A stretch of DNA of 64,000 bases, from positions 496,001-560,000 of the forward strand of contig JBLWWJ010000001.1 of NCBI GenBank assembly GCA_048268005.1, given 5' to 3'. This DNA is from Ancylomarina sp048268005. GTDB taxonomy: Bacteria > Bacteroidota > Bacteroidia > Bacteroidales > Marinifilaceae. Shown in pieces: positions 9,227-17,985 of the stretch. Positions within the stretch are counted from its first letter, which is position 1. Every line of letters starts with the position of its first letter. The notes under the pieces were generated by a model. That model was not told the origin of the DNA and did no database searches. It saw only the letters and a program-made list of their open reading frames with translations. The translations under genes and the position numbers were made by a program.

Positions 9227-10786
9227 ATGATGAAATCATTCAGTTTAGCTTCACTATTTTTAATATCAGTGATGCTATTTTCATGTAAAACACCAACCCC
9301 AAAAGATCTTTCAAAAGAAAACCTGATTCCTAAACCTGCAAGTCTTGTTGCCACAGGTAGCTCCTTCCAGTGGACTGAGAAAACAAAAATCTATGTGCCT
9401 GTGGAGCAGGAAGCCGTTCAAGCTATTGCAAACTATCTGTCCGATTTTATTGCACCGGCAACAGGATTTAAAACAGAGGTAAAAGCTGTAAATAAACCTG
9501 TATCGAAAAGAGGAATTACTTTGCTTTTAAACAAGGAACTGAAAGATTTAGGTGATGAAGGCTATCAATTGAATATCACAGATAAACGCATTGTTTTGGA
9601 AGCCTTTCAGCCAGCAGGTTTGTTTAGAGGAGTGCAAACCATCCGTCAACTATTACCTGCTCGTATTGAGTCTAAAGAATTACAAGTTGGCCCATGGGAA
9701 TTAGCCAGTGGTACAATTGAAGACAGACCCGAATATGGATACAGAGGCGCTATGCTCGATGTGGTTCGTCATTTTTTCCATGTGGCTGATGTGAAACGCT
9801 TCATCGATTTGATTGCGACTTATAAAATGAATGTTTTGCACTTACACTTAACCGATGATCAGGGCTGGAGATTGGAAATAAAAAGCTGGCCTAACTTAAC
9901 GAAACATGGTGGTAGTACCCAGGTTGATGGTGGTGAAGGTGGCTTTTATACTCAGGATGAGTATACCGAGATTGTGAAGTATGCTCAGGAACGTTTTATC
10001 ACTGTGATTCCTGAAATTGATATGCCAGGACATACCAATGCCGCTTTGGCTTCCTATGCTGAGTTGAATGCTGACGGTAAAGCCAGAGATTTGTATACAG
10101 GAACCGATGTTGGGTTTAGTACCCTGGATGCCAATAAGGAAATCACTTACAAATTTATTGATGATGTGATTCGTGAATTGGCAGCCATTACGCCAGGTGA
10201 ATACATTCATATTGGAGGTGACGAATCAAATGCAACCAAGAAAAAAGATTACATCAAGTTTGTGAATAAGGTACAGGATATTGTGCATGCTCATGGTAAA
10301 AAGATGATGGGTTGGGCTGATATTTCTGCCGCGAACCTTAAGGAGAATACCATTGCTCAATTTTGGCACACCAAAACGAAAACAGCTTTGGATGCAGTCA
10401 ATCAGAATGTGAAAATCATTATGTCGCCAGCCAAAAGAGCCTATATGGATATTCAGTACGATTCCCTATGTCCGCTGGGATTACACTGGGCAGGTTATAC
10501 CGAAGTTGATGATGCTTACGACTGGACGTTGGAAAGCAATGTGAAAGGCATCAGTAAAAAGGATATTGTCGGGATAGAAGCACCGCTCTGGACCGAAACG
10601 GTTGAAACGATTGATGATATCGAATACCTGGTTTTTCCACGCTTACCGGGTTATGCCGAATTGGGCTGGTCCAATCATCCTGATAAATCTTGGGAGGAGT
10701 ACAAGATACGCTTAGGAAAACAGAAATCTCGATTTGAATATATGGGGATTAACTATTATCCTTCGGCTTTGGTCCCTTGGGAGTAG
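9227..10786 (+). CDS. GH20 beta-N-acetylhexosaminidase, lipoprotein
   Basis: Second GH20 enzyme in the window, 519 residues. The N-terminus has a lipobox (VMLFSC, Cys21), so it is a membrane-anchored lipoprotein, unlike the soluble exported GH20 at 1635. Domains: GH20b lead domain about residues 30-160, then the catalytic barrel with HLHLTDDQGWRLEIKSWP, PEIDMPGHT and HIGGDES carrying the catalytic pair Asp332-Glu333. The C-terminus ends right after the barrel (YYPSALVPWE), with no extra domain. Likely releases terminal HexNAc outside or in the periplasm. It is a single-gene unit with its own terminator and no SusC/SusD pair nearby. Confidence 0.95.
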   Translation: MMKSFSLASLFLISVMLFSCKTPTPKDLSKENLIPKPASLVATGSSFQWTEKTKIYVPVEQEAVQAIANYLSDFIAPATGFKTEVKAVNKPVSKRGITLLLNKELKDLGDEGYQLNITDKRIVLEAFQPAGLFRGVQTIRQLLPARIESKELQVGPWELASGTIEDRPEYGYRGAMLDVVRHFFHVADVKRFIDLIATYKMNVLHLHLTDDQGWRLEIKSWPNLTKHGGSTQVDGGEGGFYTQDEYTEIVKYAQERFITVIPEIDMPGHTNAALASYAELNADGKARDLYTGTDVGFSTLDANKEITYKFIDDVIRELAAITPGEYIHIGGDESNATKKKDYIKFVNKVQDIVHAHGKKMMGWADISAANLKENTIAQFWHTKTKTALDAVNQNVKIIMSPAKRAYMDIQYDSLCPLGLHWAGYTEVDDAYDWTLESNVKGISKKDIVGIEAPLWTETVETIDDIEYLVFPRLPGYAELGWSNHPDKSWEEYKIRLGKQKSRFEYMGINYYPSALVPWE

Positions 10787-10817
10787 TTAGTCAATAAGCT
10801 TATTCAAAAAAAAATAA

Positions 10818-10845
10818 AGGCGCTTAATTAAGTGCCTATTTATGT
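10818..10845 (+). terminator. Terminator hairpin after GH20
   Basis: AGGCGCTTAA paired with TTAAGTGCCT (10818-10837, one G-T pair) plus T-rich tail, 30 bases after the GH20 stop. Confidence 0.6.
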
Positions 10846-10867
10846 ATTTAAATGCTTGTGAAAAGTT

Positions 10868-11000
10868 TTGTACCCCAAACCCCTAAAGGGGCTTTGTCTA
10901 GTGTGTTTTATGATTTTATTCTTGAGGTATTATTAAAATTTTAAAACTTTTAATCAATGCTTTTTTTTAATCCCCTTTAGGGGACATAGGGGTAGTTACG
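10868..11000. repeat. REP-like inverted pair (CCCCTAAAGGGG type)
   Basis: Two imperfect copies in opposite orientation about 105 bases apart: ACCCCAAACCCCTAAAGGGG at the left and CCCCTTTAGGGG followed by ACATAGGGGTAG at the right. Each contains its own small palindrome, so the segment can fold both locally and end to end. This resembles dispersed intergenic repeats of Bacteroidota. A weaker partial copy (GGACAGAGGGGTG) lies near 11206-11220. No gene seen in 10846-11240. Confidence 0.6.
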
Positions 11001-11245
11001 GGATGTTTATTTCAAGATCAGAATCAAGTAGAACTATGAAAACCATCCCGTCTTTCTTAGATATATAAACTGTAGCACGCCTCATGGCAGACTGACAAAT
11101 TCTGCTCAAAGCATTCATGAAATTTAAGATTGCTGTACTTTAGTAATTTTGATTTCGGACCTAGTTCCTTGGAGCTATTAGTAATGTCTTAATTCTCCCT
11201 TTTCAGGACAGAGGGGTGTTTTGTAAAATGAAAATGTAAAAGCGA

Positions 11246-11290
11246 CAAAGGCCGCAAGGAGATTGACTCTCTTTGCGGCCTTTGCTTTTT
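11246..11290. terminator. Long hairpin between convergent genes
   Basis: A 17-base stem with one mismatch, 11246-11262 against 11268-11284 (core AAAGGCCGCAA / TTGCGGCCTTT), followed by CTTTTT on the plus strand. It lies between the GH20 gene and the convergent lipoprotein gene and could end transcription. The GCAAAG-rich flanks suggest a dispersed repeat, so it may be both. Confidence 0.6.
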
Positions 11291-11351
11291 CTTCTTTGTG
11301 TGCTTTGCGTTGAGCTTTTTATAAACTAGGCTTCACGAACAGGTTCATGTA

Positions 11352-12500
11352 TTAATACCTGTTATAGAATCGCTTTAACTCTTGCGTAAGTTGCGTGTAG
11401 ATTGGTTTGGTAAATTCCACAAACAAATCCTGTTTTGCAGGTGGAAGTACCGGTTCACTTTTGCAAATTTCCAGTTCTTCTTTTGTTAGAGCTCTTTCGT
11501 CACCATTAAAGTGGCCCCATTCGCTAAACCAAACATACTCACCACCCATTTTTTTATTATTGATGATTCGTTTGTTTTGATACTCTTCAATCTGTAAGGA
11601 AAGCAAACCTTTAGAAATAACCTCACGTTTGTGAACATGCAGTTTGGCTTTTACCTTATTATAGACCTTAATGGTTTCGCCATTTTTAAGTTTTGTGGAA
11701 CCAACTTCAACACTGTCAGCACTAACAACTTGTCTTTCGATATCTGTATCGTGTGTTTCACCCACAACAAAATCTTCGAAACGCATGGCAATCACATGGT
11801 CTGGGTATTCTAACTTCTCCATCTCTGCTTGTTTCGGCGTATAGAAACGAACAAAGCGACGTCTGATGTTATTTGTAATATATTGCGTCACCTGATCCTG
11901 GAAGAATTCGGCACTAAAGCTATATTTTGCAGAGTTGACAGGAATGTGCTCAATAATAACCTTGAGTGTTGCCATATATTCAGCTTCCTGCATTTTAAGG
12001 GTAACATCTTTGAAATTGGGAACAAACTGATTGGCTTTTGCAAAATGAGAGTAGGCCGATTTTGCAGCCTGACGGGTTTCTTTAGCCAGTTCTCTTAAGC
12101 CTAAATCATAACACTCAGGAGCTGCCAGTTGTCGGGCCATATCTTCTTCTGCTCGGAACGATTGCACATTTGAAAGCAAACGCAAGGCAGCCGGGCATCG
12201 GTTTATCTCATTGTACATTCTATTTAAAACCTGATACTGTGCAATTGATTTTGTGTTTTTTAAAGGATCAGGAGAATTCAATAAGGCTGTGATTTCTCTC
12301 TTAGACCAATCTACAGCCAATGGGTAGCTAGCCATTAATGCTTGTTGTGCTTTGCTTTTGTCTGGATTCGATCTTAATCTGTCAACTGATTTTAATACGG
12401 CTGTATAGTAATCTCCGTTTTGCAAGGCTTTCTCTCCTGAGCTGCAAGCAGCACTGATAACTGATAGAATAATTAGTGAGTAGTAAATGATTTTTTTCAT
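11352..12500 (-). CDS. Unknown lipoprotein (382 aa)
   Basis: Signal peptide with lipobox (VISAAC, Cys19) marks an envelope lipoprotein. Residues about 25-190 are helical and resemble TPR-like repeats (QNGDYYTAVLKSVDRLRSNPDK; HFAKANQFVPNFKDV). The C-terminal half is beta-rich and contains a conserved-looking run VGSTKLKNGETIKVYNKVKAKLHVH, then an EYVWFSEWGHFNGDE segment. I do not recognise a named family. The gene is alone, convergent with GH20 and divergent from the thioredoxin-domain gene. On the minus strand a TAATTTTG box (complement of 12524-12531) lies just upstream and could be its -7 element. Function not assigned. Confidence 0.8.
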   Translation of the reverse strand: MKKIIYYSLIILSVISAACSSGEKALQNGDYYTAVLKSVDRLRSNPDKSKAQQALMASYPLAVDWSKREITALLNSPDPLKNTKSIAQYQVLNRMYNEINRCPAALRLLSNVQSFRAEEDMARQLAAPECYDLGLRELAKETRQAAKSAYSHFAKANQFVPNFKDVTLKMQEAEYMATLKVIIEHIPVNSAKYSFSAEFFQDQVTQYITNNIRRRFVRFYTPKQAEMEKLEYPDHVIAMRFEDFVVGETHDTDIERQVVSADSVEVGSTKLKNGETIKVYNKVKAKLHVHKREVISKGLLSLQIEEYQNKRIINNKKMGGEYVWFSEWGHFNGDERALTKEELEICKSEPVLPPAKQDLFVEFTKPIYTQLTQELKRFYNRY

Positions 12501-12523
12501 AGATATAGAATTAGTTGTGTATG

Positions 12524-12531
12524 CAAAATTA
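12524..12531 (-). promoter_or_regulatory. Candidate -7 box of unknown lipoprotein
   Basis: Complement reads TAATTTTG, matching the Bacteroidota TAnnTTTG element 24 bases before the ATG. No clear -33 TTTG at the standard spacing, so weak. Apart from this box and the opposing promoter at 12710-12740, nothing was seen in 12501-12870. Confidence 0.4.
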
Positions 12532-12709
12532 ATTTTTTAATTGAAATATCGATAGAAGGCATTTAGGCATTCTGTTTTTCTAATAATCTCAATCAATATG
12601 AAGTTTGCAAATATCGAACCAAAATTGTTTGTAGGCTTGAGTTTCTCTGCAATTGATTTTTTCTTATTGATTAGGATGAAGCATAATTATAAAATACGTT
12701 TGGTTGTCA

Positions 12710-12740
12710 TTTGTTTATGTATGTGGTTTTCATAAATTTG
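12710..12740 (+). promoter_or_regulatory. Bacteroidota-type promoter (TTTG-N19-TAnnTTTG)
   Basis: TTTG at 12710-12713, exactly 19 bases, then TAAATTTG at 12733-12740. This matches both elements and the usual spacing of the primary-sigma promoter in this phylum. It points at the thioredoxin-domain gene, giving a leader of roughly 125 bases. Confidence 0.65.
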
Positions 12741-12870
12741 AATGTGTTTACTATATGTCAGAATTATAGTGAGTTAATTTACTTTCAATTAGATGAGCCT
12801 TAGTTTCGTATTGAATGGTTTTGAAGAGGGGGAGTTGTAATTATTTTATGAATTCTAAAATTAATCAGAA

Positions 12871-13995
12871 ATGAGAAAATTAAATCTTATTAGCCTGTTT
12901 ATTCTTTTGGCTCTAATTACAAATGCACAAGAGACAAAGGTTCTTTATCGTTATCTTTCTCACACCATCTATTTAGAGGAAGATGAGAAAGCAGAAGATG
13001 AAGAAGCTATTTCCGGTTTTCAAAAATCGAGAGGAATTCTGGTTAATGCAAATATGCCCTATGAACAGCTATATATATGTCATGGCGATACGCTTTATTC
13101 TGAAAAAAAATATGAACATATACCTTATCCTTACAAATGTATTGTTCAGTTAAAAGAGGAAGCCTATTCTTATAACTCACAAACAGGTACGAAGACTGAT
13201 TACCGGTATAGTCGCCCTCTGTTGCCAGAGACTCATTTCAAGAAAGTTTCTAAAAAATCGAAAGAATTGAAAGGTAAGAAGTATGAATGTTATGAAGGGG
13301 AAAACAACTTTGTTAAAATTCATATATGGGTTGAGAAGAATGGTGAGTTGACTGAGGGGAAACAATTTTATAGTGGTTTTATTTTCAAAAAGAAATTGAT
13401 TTTAAGGCATGAAATCTATTATAAGATGAGGAAGGTGAAGCGAGTTCGTCATTTGACTGAGATAGTAAGCACGAATGTTCCAAATTGTTCAGAAAAGATT
13501 GCTTGGGTGGTTAATCGAAATGATGAGAATAAAATGTACGCGCCAATAAAGGGAAACGAAACTATTGAGACTGTAGCTGTGAAAGTCGGTGATATTGCAC
13601 CTAGATTATATTATAGGAGATCAAGCGATTTTGAGGAAACCTCACTATACTCACATAAAGGCAATGGGAAATATTTGTTGATTGAGTTTTGGGGAACTTG
13701 GTGCGGACCTTGTTTAGCAGCAACGCCAAAAATAAAAGCATTTTACGATAATAGGAGAGAAAAGCTTGATCTGTTGTCTGTAAACTGGAGAGATAATCTA
13801 TCTTCATACGTCAGGCAAATGGTGGAGTTGAAGCAAATGAACTGGAATCATGCTTTTGGTTCTGAAATCTTTTTAAAAATTATGAACCCTCCTTTAAGAT
13901 ACCCAACTATGGTTTTACTTGATGATGAAATGAAGGTCTTGTTGATAGGAAATCCACATATGGATATGGATAAGCTAAATGAATTAGTTAATTAA
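12871..13995 (+). CDS. Exported thioredoxin-domain (TlpA-like) protein
   Basis: Signal peptide ends near NAQ (residue 19), so it acts in the periplasm. Residues about 20-230 form an unrecognised N-terminal region; residues about 238-374 are a thioredoxin fold of the TlpA/ResA kind with W-C-G-P-C (Cys278, Cys281), a preceding FWGTW, and the cis-proline region as RYPTMVLLDDE. Both redox cysteines are present, so thiol-disulfide exchange is likely; partner unknown. The N-terminal half has three further Cys (YICHG, YKCIV, YECYE) that might be substrates or structural. Standalone gene with its own promoter. Confidence 0.8.
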   Translation: MRKLNLISLFILLALITNAQETKVLYRYLSHTIYLEEDEKAEDEEAISGFQKSRGILVNANMPYEQLYICHGDTLYSEKKYEHIPYPYKCIVQLKEEAYSYNSQTGTKTDYRYSRPLLPETHFKKVSKKSKELKGKKYECYEGENNFVKIHIWVEKNGELTEGKQFYSGFIFKKKLILRHEIYYKMRKVKRVRHLTEIVSTNVPNCSEKIAWVVNRNDENKMYAPIKGNETIETVAVKVGDIAPRLYYRRSSDFEETSLYSHKGNGKYLLIEFWGTWCGPCLAATPKIKAFYDNRREKLDLLSVNWRDNLSSYVRQMVELKQMNWNHAFGSEIFLKIMNPPLRYPTMVLLDDEMKVLLIGNPHMDMDKLNELVN

Positions 13996-14240
13996 GCTTG
14001 AATAAATAAATGATCTTATTATGGATTTATTGAAGAAAGAATAATCCTAACTTAAAACGATTGCGTGATTTTTATTGTGATTTTATTAAACTTATGTTGG
14101 AAAGAATTAATTTTTGTTGGTGAAGTCTAAGAGAAAAATTGTTTCTTTGATTTACTGTTTTAAGCGTCTATTGTGTGGTGAAAATAAATAGAACTGGAAC
14201 TAAACACTATCATTAGAAACAAGTAAAAAAAACATGAGAC

Positions 14241-15263
14241 ATGAGTAAACAAATTCTTGTTACCGGTGGAACGGGATTTATTGGATCACATACAGTTGTT
14301 GAATTACAAAAAAACGGTTACGATGTGGTAATTGTGGACAATCTTTCCAATTCAAAGATTGAAGTTTTAGATCAAATTAAGGAAATTACAGGAATACAAC
14401 CTAAGTTTGAAGAGTTTGATTTGACAGATAAACAAAAGGTAGAAAGCTTCTTTCAGAAGTATTCTAACTTAGAGGCTATTATTCATTTTGCAGCTTCAAA
14501 GGCGGTAGGTGAGTCTGTTGAGAAGCCTTTAATGTATTACAATAACAATCTGAATTCATTAATGAATATTATGGGCTGCATGATTGAGTATAAGGTGCCT
14601 AACCTTGTGTTCTCATCATCGTGTACCGTTTATGGTCAGCCGGATAAACTGCCTGTTACGGAGCAAACGCCTCGTAAAGAAGCGGAATCTCCATATGGTA
14701 ATACAAAGAGTATATGCGAAGATATCATTCGTGATACTCTGAATGCTTACCCTGAATTGAAAGGAATTGCTTTAAGATATTTTAATCCAATTGGAGCTCA
14801 TGAAACAGCTAAAATTGGTGAGTTACCTTTGGGTGTGCCAAATAATCTAATTCCATTCTTAACACAAACTGTAGCTGGTATTCGCCCTGAATTGAGCGTT
14901 TTTGGAGATGACTACAATACGCCTGATGGGTCTGCGATTCGCGATTATATTCATGTTGTAGATTTGGCAAAGGCCCATGTTGTGGCCATTGAGCGTTTGT
15001 TGAATGATAAGAATAAAGAAAATTGCGAGTACTTTAATGTGGGGACTGGCAATGGTGTTTCTGTGTTGGAAATCATTGAATCATTCGAAAGAGCGACAGG
15101 AGAGAAGGTTCCTCATAAGATTGTGGCGAGACGTGCCGGTGATATTGAGCAGATTTATGCAGATACCACTTTTGCTAATGAGGAATTAGGCTGGAAAGCT
15201 CAGAGTACTTTGGACGAAACATTGCTTTCAGCCTGGAAATGGCAAGAAAATATTGGGAAATAG
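14241..15263 (+). CDS. galE: UDP-glucose 4-epimerase
   Basis: Interconverts UDP-glucose and UDP-galactose in the cytoplasm (Leloir pathway and supply of sugars for surface polysaccharide). Extended SDR: NAD-binding GGTGFIGSH at residues 8-16, SSSCTVYGQP with the catalytic Ser/Thr, and the Y-x3-K pair in SPYGNTK. The substrate-side blocks RYFNPIGAH and GTPDGSAIRDYIHVVDL-like sequence (here NTPDGSAIRDYIHVVDLA) are typical of GalE. Length of 340 matches the family. Monocistronic, with a strong terminator. It sits 2.3 kb from the wza/wzc pair on the opposite strand, but a functional link is only inference. Confidence 0.96.
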   Translation: MSKQILVTGGTGFIGSHTVVELQKNGYDVVIVDNLSNSKIEVLDQIKEITGIQPKFEEFDLTDKQKVESFFQKYSNLEAIIHFAASKAVGESVEKPLMYYNNNLNSLMNIMGCMIEYKVPNLVFSSSCTVYGQPDKLPVTEQTPRKEAESPYGNTKSICEDIIRDTLNAYPELKGIALRYFNPIGAHETAKIGELPLGVPNNLIPFLTQTVAGIRPELSVFGDDYNTPDGSAIRDYIHVVDLAKAHVVAIERLLNDKNKENCEYFNVGTGNGVSVLEIIESFERATGEKVPHKIVARRAGDIEQIYADTTFANEELGWKAQSTLDETLLSAWKWQENIGK

Positions 15264-15283
15264 TATTCCTTAATCTATATGTT

Positions 15284-15317
15284 AAACGCCTGTCATTCAT
15301 TTGATAGGCGTTTTTTT
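15284..15317 (+). terminator. Terminator of galE
   Basis: Stem AAACGCCTGTCA (15284-15295) with TGATAGGCGTTT (15302-15313), one mismatch pair, followed by a T run. Confidence 0.85.
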
Positions 15318-15439
15318 GTATTAATATATCAAGAAGTCGATTCAATTAATATGATAATTTTAGTTTTCATAAATAGTATTGGTGAATATAAAAATATTAG
15401 ATTTATGTATATTTATATAGAAACTAAAATGTAGATTGC

Positions 15440-15655
15440 ATGGAAATATTTATTACCATTCTCATAATAGCTTTGCATGTTTTTGTCATAATTGATGCTT
15501 CAGCTAAAGTTAAACAGAGACATGGCGTTTTTAGATTACTTTTAGCATTTATTCCTCCAGTATTTGGTCCAATAGTTTATTTGTTAACCCAAAGAAGAGG
15601 GACTAAACTTGAACGAAAGAGATTTTTCATGGAGGACAAAAGAAGATTTTCGTAG
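15440..15655 (+). CDS. Small PLDc_N-like membrane protein (71 aa)
   Basis: Two hydrophobic segments (residues 3-20 and about 31-49) separated by a short basic loop, then a very basic tail (QRRGTKLERKR). The second segment, AFIPPVFGPIVYLLTQR, resembles the phospholipase D N-terminal (PLDc_N) membrane hairpin, which also occurs as stand-alone small proteins. No catalytic domain follows. It starts a run of closely spaced same-strand genes. Function unknown; membrane anchoring or complex assembly is only a guess. Confidence 0.65.
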   Translation: MEIFITILIIALHVFVIIDASAKVKQRHGVFRLLLAFIPPVFGPIVYLLTQRRGTKLERKRFFMEDKRRFS

Positions 15656-15694
15656 TACTTTAAGAATAAAATTGAAACTTTAATTAAAAGAAAA

Positions 15695-16321
15695 ATGGAA
15701 GAAGACAAAACCGCTATTGAAGAATTAAAGGAATTTGCAAAAAAAAACGGGCGTGAAATTGATTTCAAGGATGAAACTTATATTGCAAGTGGCATAAATC
15801 CTCGTAATTTGGTTAAGCAGCATGTCGTTATATCCAATTCGATTGAGAATGAGGCTTATTTTGTAAATTATTGTGATATGGCCGCTATGGGTGATAGTGC
15901 TATGTACAGTGGTTTCTTTTTTCCGATTGAATTTCCTTCTTCAACATTTATAAAAGTACGTCAGAAAAATGTTCTGGATAAAATGAATTTGTTCTCAAGG
16001 AAAACCAAGTTTAAAACCCAATCAAAGAAGTTTGATGCCAAAGTGATTATTGAAGAAAACGATGAGAGATCATCGGGGAAATTGTTTTATAGTCAAGGTC
16101 TTCAAACTTTGATCCTTGATATTTTTAAGTTAGATCCTCGACTTAAACTTTGTGTGAATCATATAAATGTGGATCTTGTTCCAGAATTGAAAGGTAAATC
16201 TACACTAGGAATTTACATCACCGAGCAATGGTTGTTAGACGAAGCTATCATTAAGAAATTGTATGCTTTAGTTGGGAAATTAAAGATGAAGGTTCAAATA
16301 GGTCATGAAGTACATTCTTGA
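15695..16321 (+). CDS. Hypothetical protein (208 aa)
   Basis: Not recognised. Soluble, no signal peptide or membrane segment. A short N-terminal helix (EELKEFAKKNG) leads to a mostly beta region (VVISNSIENEAYFVNY, SGKLFYSQGLQTLILDIFKLDPRLK) and a C-terminal helix pair. Its 3' end overlaps the start of the GNAT gene by 17 bases, so the two are likely translated together. Forty bases separate it from the small membrane protein upstream. No function proposed. Confidence 0.75.
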   Translation: MEEDKTAIEELKEFAKKNGREIDFKDETYIASGINPRNLVKQHVVISNSIENEAYFVNYCDMAAMGDSAMYSGFFFPIEFPSSTFIKVRQKNVLDKMNLFSRKTKFKTQSKKFDAKVIIEENDERSSGKLFYSQGLQTLILDIFKLDPRLKLCVNHINVDLVPELKGKSTLGIYITEQWLLDEAIIKKLYALVGKLKMKVQIGHEVHS

Positions 16322-16835
16322 GACTGATCGTTTGTTATTGAGAGAGTTTGATATCTCCGATGCCCAAAGTATGTTCGATTTGAACTCAGATCCAGACGTG
16401 ATTCGTTATACAGGCGATCCTGCATTTGTTTCAATTAATGAAGCAAGAATTTTCTTAGCAAACTATTCGGATTATAAAAGAAATGGATACGGTCGTTGGG
16501 CCGTTATCTTAAAAGAAACCAATGAGTTTATCGGTTGGTGTGGACTAAAATTGAATGAAGAGAGTTTTGTGGATATTGGTTTTCGATTTTTTAAAAAGCA
16601 TTGGGGAAAGGGGTATGCGTCTGAAGCTGCTAAGGCAACATTAGCATACGGGTTTCAAAATCTTAATATCGATGAAATACTCGGTCGTGCTGTTGTCGAT
16701 AATTTGGCTTCTATACGTGTTTTAGAAAAGTTGAACATGAGTTATTTAAAACAGGATACCTGCCATGGCTTTGAAAATGCCATCTACTACAAGATAAGTA
16801 AAGATGAATTCAACAAAAATACAAGTCAGACCTGA
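16305..16835 (+). CDS. GNAT acetyltransferase (RimJ/RimL-like)
   Basis: Acetyl-CoA-dependent N-acetyltransferase of about 176 residues. Typical start LETDRLLLREFDISDA, a central strand FIGWCGLKL, and the acetyl-CoA-binding loop around KKHWGKGYASEAAKA (the Q/R-x2-G-x-G/A type). The late NLASIRVLEKLNM block is also family-typical. Substrate may be a protein N-terminus, or a small amine; sequence does not decide. Its start overlaps the preceding hypothetical gene, with the start codon inside that gene's last codons. Confidence 0.88.
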   Translation: MKYILETDRLLLREFDISDAQSMFDLNSDPDVIRYTGDPAFVSINEARIFLANYSDYKRNGYGRWAVILKETNEFIGWCGLKLNEESFVDIGFRFFKKHWGKGYASEAAKATLAYGFQNLNIDEILGRAVVDNLASIRVLEKLNMSYLKQDTCHGFENAIYYKISKDEFNKNTSQT

Positions 16836-16854
16836 AATTTAGCTCCAGACCTAT

Positions 16855-16862
16855 TATTTTTG
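16855..16862 (+). promoter_or_regulatory. Candidate -7 box before nitroreductase
   Basis: TATTTTTG matches TAnnTTTG, 30 bases before the nitroreductase ATG. No TTTG at the right spacing upstream, so support is partial. Confidence 0.35.
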
Positions 16863-16892
16863 CAGGCTTAAATACAATAGCAGAAAAGTAGC

Positions 16893-17516
16893 ATGAAAGA
16901 TTATAAAGAGTTAAGCACAAAAGAAGCCATAGCAAACAGACGTAGCATTCGAAAATTCAAAACAGATACTATCTCCGATGAGATCCTAATGGAATTGTTG
17001 GAATCCGCAAGATTAGCACCATCAGGCTGTAATTCGCAGCCATGGCGATTTAAGATTGTAAGGGATGAGGCAACAAAAAAGCAGTTGCAGACTTTCTCTT
17101 TCGATCAGAAGTTTGTAAGTGAAGCTCCGGTAGTACTTGTTGTTTGTGCAGATGTGCAAGCTTACCTTGATGGACGTGTTTCAGGCGTACAAGATCTTGG
17201 AGAGATTGGTGTCTTTGATGATGATATTTGCGAAATTCTTAATAAGACGACTAAAGCAAAATCTTTACTCAAGATTGAGGATCTACAAAAATCAGTTGCT
17301 TTTAATATTGCTATCGCGGTTGAGCATATTGCACTTAGGGCTTTAGATTTTGGACTAGGGACTTGCTGGATGAGGCTTATTGATGAGAAAGCTATACGTG
17401 AATATTTCGAGTGGGATAAGAATCTTTATCCTGTGGCAGTTCTACCAATTGGTTATCCCGATGAATTTCCTTCTGCAAGAAAAAGACGAGCAATTGGAGA
17501 TTTGATAATTGACTAA
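16893..17516 (+). CDS. Nitroreductase-family flavoprotein
   Basis: FMN-dependent NAD(P)H oxidoreductase of the nitroreductase fold, cytoplasmic. N-terminal NRRSIRKFKTD and SARLAPSGCNSQPWRFKIV are the classic FMN-phosphate and isoalloxazine contacts; the C-terminal part has AVLPIGYPDE. Length of 207 is ordinary. Natural electron acceptor unknown; the family includes quinone, flavin and nitro-compound reducers. Ends in a hairpin shared with the convergent HAD gene. Confidence 0.88.
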   Translation: MKDYKELSTKEAIANRRSIRKFKTDTISDEILMELLESARLAPSGCNSQPWRFKIVRDEATKKQLQTFSFDQKFVSEAPVVLVVCADVQAYLDGRVSGVQDLGEIGVFDDDICEILNKTTKAKSLLKIEDLQKSVAFNIAIAVEHIALRALDFGLGTCWMRLIDEKAIREYFEWDKNLYPVAVLPIGYPDEFPSARKRRAIGDLIID

Positions 17517-17541
17517 TTAAGTATAAGGTACCTGATATAGA

Positions 17542-17570
17542 GATGTAGCTATATTGCTACATCTTTATAT
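17542..17570. terminator. Bidirectional terminator
   Basis: Eight-base perfect stem GATGTAGC (17542-17549) with GCTACATC (17556-17563) between convergent genes, with A/T-rich flanks on both sides. Confidence 0.7.
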
Positions 17571-17577
17571 GGTATTT

Positions 17578-17973
17578 TTAGCCAAATAGTCGAGCTAAGC
17601 CTTTCTTATGTTTTTTTCCTTTTGAATTGACGTTTTTTGAGTTGGTAATGTTCATATAGATTTCACCCCAATCAGGCAATCCTCCATAATTCATGTCATC
17701 AATATACATGTCTGCTTTTATTTTACGACTGATATTGTCTTCAAATAATTCTTCAGGATAATTTTTGTTAACAGCGTAAAATTCAAGCCCTTTTGAGCGA
17801 CAGAACTCAACGGCATCATTTAATTCTTTTCCTGAACGGTAAGTCCATAAAATGAGTTGATGTCCTCTTTCTTGTAACATTTTTAGTGTTGATGTTGCAA
17901 AAGGAATTTCTTTTCCAACTCGAGGATATTTTTGTTCTACAATGGTTCCGTCGAAATCTATAGCTATTATCAT
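17578..17973 (-). CDS. Small HAD-fold hydrolase-like protein
   Basis: A 131-residue protein with a HAD motif I at the N-terminus (AIDFDGTIVE, nucleophile Asp6 and Asp8), a Thr in LILWTYRSG as motif II, and a late acidic D-D pair in YIDDMNYGG as motif IV. There is no cap domain. This short type resembles the BT_0820-like family of Bacteroides. It may be a phosphatase, but the substrate is unknown. It lies 12 bases after the Wzc-like gene on the same strand, so it is probably the last gene of the export unit. The last about 20 residues are strongly basic. Confidence 0.8.
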   Translation of the reverse strand: MIIAIDFDGTIVEQKYPRVGKEIPFATSTLKMLQERGHQLILWTYRSGKELNDAVEFCRSKGLEFYAVNKNYPEELFEDNISRKIKADMYIDDMNYGGLPDWGEIYMNITNSKNVNSKGKKHKKGLARLFG

Positions 17974-17985
17974 GATATAAATTAT

